Part shown: positions 29,801 to 38,800 of the stretch, piece after piece
Layout of the letters: each line of letters starts with the position of its first letter
How positions within the stretch are numbered: position 1 is the first letter of the stretch
Source of the DNA: Gavia stellata
Lineage: Eukaryota > Chordata > Aves > Gaviiformes > Gaviidae
Direction of reading: 5' to 3'
Length of the DNA stretch: 64,000 nucleotides
NCBI RefSeq assembly: GCF_030936135.1
Contig: NC_082604.1
Location: 4,037,001-4,101,000 of the forward strand
Position numbers and translations under genes: made by a program
The notes under the pieces: model-generated
The model's input: the letters and a program-made list of their open reading frames with translations, nothing else
The model's database searches: none
Told to the model about the DNA's origin: nothing

Positions 29801-32800
29801 GGACTGGATGCAAAGATTTCTTTGGACTTCAACAACAAACGTGATGAGCACCCAGAGAAATGCAGGTGGGTTTGGCTTTGGCTGGCCTTTGGCTACTGCC
29901 AGAAGTGACTGAAACCACTTCGTGTTTCTGTGCAGTTTTGAAGCCGATTGTGTACAAGTGTGCTGAACAGGTATATTGTCAATCTTGTCTGCATAATCCT
30001 CCTTCAAGGTTTGAAATCATGATGGAGGAAATTAGCTACTAATTTATTACTGATTCGTTATGCTGTTGTGGCTAGTATAAGATCTCTGAGTAGCTACGTC
30101 AGTGTGGATTTAGTGCGTTGGTTCTGTTCACTTCATGATCTCATTCACCAATTTTTCTCCTGGGCTTGCTATTTAGTTATGAGAGAATCTCGCCTCAGCT
30201 CTAAACGCCACAGAGGCTGATAGTACAAACCACAGGTTTTGGCCTTTTGAATACCTGGGCAACTGCAGGATGCTTTGTGTAGCCTGGAATTGGTACATTT
30301 GCTATACTTGAGCTAATACTGCAAAATGCTGTTGATCATAGAATCACTAGGACTGGAAAAGACCTGTAAGATCATCAAGTCCAACCATCAACTAACACCA
30401 CCATGCCCACTAAACCATGTCCCACAATGCAATGTCCACACATTCCTTAAACGCATCCAGTGATGGTGACCCTGGACACTTCCCTGGGCAGCCTGTTCCA
30501 GTGTGTCACCACTGTCTCTGTAAAGAAATTTTACCTAATATCCAGCCTGAACCTCCCCTGGCACAACTTGAGGCCATTTCCTCTTGTCCTGTTGCTAGTC
30601 ACTTGGGAGAAGAGACCAACACCCACCTCTCTGGTGTCCTGCTGTATGAGATAGACAAGTTCTGTGCCAGGGGAATCTGTGTATGTTTCTGATAATGTGT
30701 GTTACTCAGTCATCCTCAGTTCCTACCTGACATTTATTTAAAGGGAAGTAGTTTCCTAGCACAAGCAATGACCATTTTGAGTGCTTGACCCTTTTGGAAG
30801 CAAAACACCTTTGTGTTCTAGGACGTAGAAGGTACCGTTTCAGTGTGGGGTGGTTTTCGCTCTAAGTGAAAAGGTAAATGCTTATGCTAACTTTTTCTCT
30901 TTTGATTTGCACCCTCAGAAGTCGTACCAAAAACATGATGTGGTATGGAGTATTGGGGACCAAGGAGCTGCTACACAGAACATACAAAAACCTGGAGCAG
31001 AAAGTCTTGCTGGAGGTGAGAAATTAGCATGCCCTCCTGTTGCTAAATCTGGGATGCCTAATTGCATCTCCTTCAGACACTTTGGCTTTGGCATGGTGAT
31101 TCTACTTGGTGACGTTAGGCTGTTTCCCTTCCCTGCCTGATACAGTGTGCTTGCTGTATCTCACCCTGAGCTACCTAAAAGTGCCTTTTCCTGGTTCTGG
31201 AAGATAACTTGTATTCCCAGCCTGTAAGGGAAGCGTCATCATGCTGGAAAGTATTAGCTGTCCCCAACTCAGTATTCAGCATAGATAAGATTGTCATGTT
31301 ACATGTGGTATCTCATGTGAACACGACATTTTAGCTAGTAGGTGCAGTGGCAAGCTCTTATTTTGACTACACTATAATATGCATTGAACTGGAAAAGAAA
31401 TATTCTGGTATGGGCCACGTACAGCATAAACAGGTAGCTTGCAAGAGGAGACCCTCATCACAGCAGTCTGTATAGGTGTTTCAGAAGTTTTATTCCCCTT
31501 TCTGGAGATATAAACCAAGAGGTTTTGCCAAGCCTCTCAGGTGTGCCTTGTTCCTGTTTGGGGAAAAGAAGCAACAGTATCGCTCTAAAACTGCCCTCTG
31601 CCAGAGGAGAGGTGGTTCATGAGATGTGAATGGATATGTTCTACTCCATTAGGTGAAGAATAAACTGGAAGAAACCTGAATTAATTTATTACTAAGCTGT
31701 GCAGGCTGTTTTCTGTTCTTAGAGGACATGCTCTGGCAGGAGGGGCGTTCTCCTGCTGTGCTGAGAGTAGTGTCGCCTTCTTTTCTGTGTAGTGCGATGG
31801 GAGGCCAATCCCTTTGCCCAGTCTCCAGGGAATCGCCGTACTCAACATTCCCAGCTATGCAGGAGGCACCAACTTCTGGGGGGGAACCAAGGAAGATGAT
31901 GTGAGTATTCTCTAAGGCAATCCAGGAAATGTTTTTATGTACTATTGCTTCTGGAGCCATAGACCCTGAGAATAGTGCTTGGAAGAAGAGAGCAAGGGGC
32001 CTGTCTGCATGTACTTTCTCTGTGAAGTGGATAGGATACTGAAGTCCAGTCTTCAGCAGCTTTGCAGCCAAGCAGTCTGTAGTGATTTAGAAAAAATACG
32101 CATGCTGTCCTGAGCATTTGGGCTTCCGGAAGTGCTCTAGATTGACCTTCTCCCCTCAGACTGCCTGAGAAGTAAAGCCCCTTGAAGACAAAGGGAGTTA
32201 GATCCAGTCAGAAACATTGTATTATTTGAGATGAAAAAGTGTCTACTCTCATAAGAATAATTATTGCCTTCTAGCCTACAGCCTTTGTGTTAGCTGCTGT
32301 TGGAAGCTCCTTTTTCTCCCTCCTAGCTCACTGCAGATCTTCACCTTCTAGCCTCATTGTTAATTTTTATACAGTTTAAAAAGCACAACTGAAAGCCAAC
32401 CCCCAAATCTTCACCAATAGGGGGTAAAGGAAACCTCTCCAGCAGAGCTGCATGTCAGCTGAATTCTCTCTTCCTTCTATCTGGCTAGACATTTACAGCC
32501 CCCTCCTTTGATGACAAGATTTTGGAGGTGGTCGCAGTGTTTGGTAGCATGCAGATGGCAGTGTCACGAGTGATAAACCTACAGCATCACCGGATTGCAC
32601 AGGTATCAATTGCTTTTGTGACCTCTTCTTGCTTCCCCCATCTCCAGCTTGTGGTCTTTTTGCCAATTTCAGTCCATAAAGCCCTCCTTTGTGCTCCTTC
32701 TTATCCATGGAAAGAGTATCCACCAGGGTGAAATGAGCATGTCCAGGGGTAATTTGGGCATGGAATTGTTTGTTAGCATTCATTGTGGTACAAGTTAGAC

Positions 32801-35800
32801 CACCAGTTCAAATACAGATTAGTCCAAAGACACAGCAAATGGTCCCTGCGGCACAAGGGCGAGGCGTGCCCTGCCACACACAGGCATGGGCACCTCTAGT
32901 AGCACCAAAGCTACAGTAGCTGGAGAAGTGCTTTGGCAAGAAAGAGAATGTCTCGTGCTTTTGGAAAACCAACATTTTAGAGCATCTCTGATGCAATCAC
33001 TTCCTGCAGTGTCGGACGGTGAAGATAGCAATCCTGGGAGAAGAAGGAGTTCCCGTGCAAGTGGATGGGGAAGCCTGGATCCAGCCTCCAGGTTACATTT
33101 GGATTGTTCATAAGAACAGAGCACAGACCCTCACCCGAGACAGGGTAAGAGCAGCCTTGTGTGCACTTTGTAGTACACACATGTTTTGATGTCACATGCT
33201 CCTGGGGACCGTGGCAATGGCCACACATGAAAGCTTATCTTTGTTAATGTAAGAAGCATATTTTGCTATACACCATAAAACTTTTTGGAAAGAACGTGAT
33301 TAAACTTGCATTCACCACTTGGGAAATCGCAGAAATAAGGTTGTTTATGCAAGCTTATTTTGCTTCCTTTTCTAGGTGCCTTGTGACAGCGTTTCTTAAC
33401 ACGCTTGCATGCTGTTTTTCCCACAGGATGCCTGTCTCACTGAGTGCTGCGGATTGTCTAGATTCAGCTGTTCAGTATTTTAATTTCTCATTATTGTTCA
33501 ATACGTGGCTTTTACTTCATTGACCAAGTAAAGCAGTGTCTTACGCCTTGTTCAGCCATGTGTGTCTGTCTCATCTCATAATTTTCAAATATATCTGATG
33601 AGTACCAGCACATAAGGAAGCGTCCTTGTAGTTTTACTGTGTTACTGAATGGTGGTAAGCCAAAGGAGAGGATAAAGGCCTTGCTGTGACACAAACAGGC
33701 TTTATGGTTCCCCCCAACTCTGTAATTGTCCATGGATAAACAGTTCAGTTGATAGCAGCTCTTAATACTTTCCAGCATAACGCCCTTTTACCCAGCTTCC
33801 AGAGCAAACCAAAGTCCTCTGCAAAGGACTTACCTGCTGAATGACAAGAAAAGAGAGAACAACCAAGAGGAAAAAGGGAAAGCAGCCTGATACAGGTCTG
33901 AGGCCCATTCCCTGGCAGGATGTTACACGTATGATGGTGTGAAAAGAAAGCAAAGGTGGGCGTACAAAGCCCCGTCATGAGTCTTGAGTATTGCCCTGTC
34001 CTACCCTTGAGCTGGGAGAGAACAGTGGGTATTGGTGTGGATGTTGGGGAGAGGAGGAGACAGGAATAGTGGGCACAGTCTTTCCTGAAGGGACAGTGAG
34101 CTTCTGCAACATCACACTGAGACTTTGAGAGGGAGTGACTGGAGGAGACAGCACAGAGAGCAAGAGGGAGCAAGATTCCTGCTGTAAGGGTGGGAGGGAG
34201 AAAAGGAGAGGCAACCTACATGTGGGTATGGTGGGAAAGGCAGAGTGAAGGACAAGAGGTAGAGAGGACACACAAGTCCCTAGTGAGTGTGCTGTGTGTG
34301 TTGGGCCATCTGAAGCCATGATTATGATTGTGCCATTCCACTCCTCATTGCCTGCAAGCTGGGTTTTGCAGGGATGGAATTGCCACTGAGGAAGAGGTTC
34401 CAGTTTTTCAGAGTAACATTCAGCTTTTGTCTTGACTGTGGGCATATCCTTATTTTTCCTGATGTCATTTCAATCATTGTTGCACGCCCCTTCCTTCACA
34501 GAGCAAATCTGTCCTATGCAGTAGATGAAATGGGGTCCTTTCTTCACATGTGTGACCCTGTACCTTTGGTAGCTTTTTTCAAATGTGATTTGGGACATTT
34601 AGTTTCCTAAACTGAAGATGGAAAAACAAATTCCCCCATGTGGCCTCATCTGGACCACTGAAGAATCATCAGCAAGGTTGAGATCAGCAGATAGCTTGTA
34701 CTGAGCTGACAGAGCCTGGTTTTGTCCTGTGTGAGGAGCAGAAGGGGAAGGGAATGCTTTACCACAGGTATTCGCAGACGCAGGAAAATGGTGTGTCCCC
34801 AGAACCTTGGGTCATCCCCAAAGGCAATTGTTTTCTAGTGGATACTGGCTTTTCTGCTCCATCCACCTTCTCTCTCTACCCTTAGTCCTGTGCTCTTTAC
34901 CTAGTCTGTACTCATCTCATTTGACTGCCCAGGCCCAGGATCCATGACTACCATTTTCTTACCCTTTCCCATCCACCCATCACAGTCAATCTCCTTTCCT
35001 TTTCTGGCTCCCCAAATGCTGATTTTTTTTTTTTTTTCATGAAAGCTTCGCACCCCTGCTTGTTATCCTCATCATCTTCTCTGAATTATTCTTCCTATTT
35101 CAGTCTTCCCCACCCATAGTCCTTTCTCTTGCCATTTCTTGCACTCATTGATCTGTCTCTCCTTGCCCTGAGGCAAGTGTTGAGGCGATATAGCTACTCA
35201 AAGAAAAGGCTGCCGCCAATAGGGAATTGGTGGATTTTGCTAGTCTGGCCCTCAGAATTGGCCTAGCAATTTTGACTAAAAGTAGGCTTAAGCAAAAATT
35301 AAGCCAAAGCGAGCATGTGGCATGGAAAACTTCAGCCCAGACAGCTAGTTAGCAAAGTTATAAGCAGCTGAACAACTGGATCCTGCGATGAAAAGTGTCT
35401 ATACCAGATCTACATGTTTTACTGGCATAGGCACAGCCATTGTTTTTTATAGGAGCTTTACAAGGTATCTTATAGTTTGCTTGCTGTGTTTTTAGGCATT
35501 TGAGAGCACCCTGAAGTCCTGGGAGGACAAACAGAAGTGTGAGTTGTCCCGACCGTCCTCTTTCTCTCTGCAACCAGAAATCATGTCCGAAGAAGAATCC
35601 ACCCAGATCAACCAGTTTGGTCAAGCTGCAGGTGCTCTGATCCACAGGTGGGACTCAATTTGCTTCTGGTGAATAGAGCCCTCCTTTGGTGCCTGAAGTT
35701 CTTGTCCTACTCCCTATTCCTGGAGATGTTTCTGTTCACTCTTATCTTCTGCAGTGCTGGTCCATGTCACTGGGGGTAGCATCGTTCATTATGCACTGTC

Positions 35801-38800
35801 CCAGCTGCACGAGGACTGAAGTCAAATAAACTTTCTTAGGTCATTCTGAACAAAAAATGTTACTTTCATGAGCAAACATGGATCCTTTAATTCTGAAAGA
35901 GCCCATTATCTTTGAATGTCAATGATTTTTATCAGAAATGAAACAAAGGTCTCTCTAGGAGCTCAGATGACAAGTTGGGTTCTTATAACCCTGATGCCCA
36001 GCAGAGATTTCTGGAAGAAGTCACTGTATGCTCACCTGCTCATCCTTTACTCGGACATTCAGCTCCTTAATCTGGGCCTCTCGGAGAAAATTCCCAGAGT
36101 CACATCAGAGAAGTGTTAATTAAACTGCCATATGTGCAGCTGCCTTTCACATCGCTATGGCCATACTAAAATGTCTAGATCGTATTTCAAACTGATCCCA
36201 ACTTGTGTGCAGAATTGAATATGCACCTGGAGTTGTGCATGTGAAATCTGCCTTGCTTTGCCTATGCATGCTCACTACAGCAGGGAGAATTGCCCTGCTT
36301 TGCCAGAGGCTGTGCCCCTCCCATGCTTTATCCCTGCTCTTGTCACTCAGATGGGTATTAAAAGGAGATACCCAGTCAGAAAAGATCTCCTGCTTTGAGC
36401 ATATGCTGATGCAATCTGTAATTCTCTCTTTAGCATTCGGGAAATAGCCCAATCCTATCAGGACATGGAACAGGAGCTTGCCCATGCTGTCAATGCCAGC
36501 TCCAAGTCTATGGACAAAGTCTACGCTAAATCCAAGTCTACAGAGGTACTTCACTCACTTGGCATATCCCATTTTGTCCTTGTTCCATACATAGCCCTTG
36601 GTTTTTCTTTCTGATTGACCAAAAGTAGGCCTTGCTTGTCTAAGACTTCTTCCTTTTGACTGCTCAGACTTCTGCATTTCCAGGCTTAATTTGCGCATGA
36701 ATTGCTTCCCTGCAGGGTCTGAACTGCAGCCTTGTTGTAGAGATGGTGAATAATGTCAAAGCCCTGCATAATGAGACAGAGCTGCTGCTGGCGGGCAAGA
36801 TGGCGCTGGTAAGAAGCACAAAGCAGGAGTGAAGCAGCCTCTCACTTTCTCTCCTCTCCTACTGTTGCCTTGGCAAGCAACGTTTTGCTGGTCTTGGTCT
36901 TCTTTGTAACAAGTCAGTTTAAATGTTACCATGGAGGAATTAGGATGGTGTTGCTACATAGGCATGATGAGCAGTCAAGCTAGCTTGCACAGAGTTTGGA
37001 GCTCAGAAAAGATGAAAATCATTAACTTGGTAACATCTGGGCAGAGTGCCTGCTGTGCACCTCATTTTAAAAGGAGGAACTGCTTTGTTAGCTAGGAATT
37101 TTAAGGCAAGGACCTGACTGTGTGTTCTACCATATGGCTTTTAACTCTGCTTTGCTTCCATTTCTGATCCAGCAATTAGATCCTCCACAGAAGGAGCAGC
37201 TCCAAGCAGCCCTGGCAGACATGGACCTCCAGCTGAGGAAACTAGCAGACATCCCTTGGCTGTGGCAGCTTATGGAGCCCTGCGATGAGGAGGTGAGGAG
37301 GACTAAGGCTATACTTCCCTAGCTGTTCTCTTTTTCACTAGTTGGCTGTGAGTGTTTGACTTCCTTTGATTATACGACTGATGTGAGAAAAAATCATTAA
37401 GAAGGAAACTTGACTCCCTGGGGCTAAAGAAAGTAATTTCCTGCTAAGGTCCCTTCCCTGACATGGGATCAGCTTTCTCTGTTTCCTTTCCTGTCTTGAT
37501 CAGAATGAGTTTAGAATTTTTTTTCCTCTCTTACAAGGTCATGGAGCTGAGCTTGACAGTACTTGTTGCTCTTGGTCCTGTTGAATCAGTTTATGACTGT
37601 TTGCCTGATTTTCCCTTTTTGTTCTTACAGAACCAGATGCTGGATTATTCTAAACGCAGCCGCAGTGGCAAATTCCGGCTGGTGACCAAGTTTAAAAAAG
37701 AGAAGAACAACAAAAATAAGGAGACTCATAGTAGCATGGGATTGCCGGGTACCAAGCCTGCTCATTCATTGTGTCTCTTTGTCACACCAGTGTGGTCACA
37801 CCACTGCCTGTTCTCTGTCTGTTCCCTCTCACATACTCTCCTCCTTCTGTTTCACGTGCATCTGCCTTTTGGAGGTCTAGTCTGTCTTTTTCATGTGGCA
37901 ACGTAGCTTATTGCACTGTTCTGTCTAAGTCATGATCGCCCAGTACCATGCAAATATTCCTGAGCAGAAACAGGAGGTACCCCCTGAAGAATTCTGCCTA
38001 CATCCAGACGTTTTCAGGGATATTTTGGGGGTTGCTTAGTGAAGTGAATTTGCGGATTTTAGCATTTTAGGTATCAAAACGACTGTGGAGCCCAAGTCCG
38101 CATAACTCCGGTCTTTTCACTGCTAATTCTCTGTGATATGGTTAATGATGTTTTTCTCATTGATTCACCCTCAGGCTTTAATCAAGTTTCATGTCTAATT
38201 GGCTGGGGATCAGCATCACCACAGGTGCACCCTGACCTTTAATCCTACTGGTCAGTAGATAAAAACTGGCCATGAATCAACAAATTGCCATTCAAGACAC
38301 TTTCTCTCCAGTTGGGTTAGTTGATTTTTGGTTTATACTCTCCTTATGAAGACTTTCTTCTAAAATTCAGAAGTACTACCTGTTCTGTGGGCTCCTGGGT
38401 CCTGTCCTCTGCCATGGAGTTGTGGGTACAGTCTCCTCCTGTCTGACAGGCTGGTGCTCATTTACTGCCTCCCAGAACTTGCAAACTTCATTATTCTCTT
38501 ATTTAGAGGCTCTACAAGAAGGTGGAAGTCTAAACTCTTCCTCTCTCCCTCAGACTTGGGGAGAGAGGTTGCCATTTTGTTTACTGGGCACAAATGCTTG
38601 TATGTAATAGCAAAATAATCTGTACTTGATTCTTCATGATATATTTTATGAATCTGTTGTTTTGTAAGCAGAGGAATATCAATGAACTTAGTCTTCTTAA
38701 ACACGGGGGTAAACTTTAAAGAGCGTATCAAAACAACCATGCACTTCCTCCTGGCTTTACTGCAGCTAGCCTCTGCTTAAGAGAACACCTCTTACCTTTC

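Noticed and set aside
31649-32071. A 140-codon - strand frame overlapping a DGKD exon
   Set aside because: It is the antisense shadow of the accessory-domain exon at 31793-31900 and its introns.
33975-34445. A 156-codon - strand frame in the largest DGKD intron
   Set aside because: Pro-, Ser- and Leu-rich translation of a purine-rich strand; no motif and no splice or poly(A) context.
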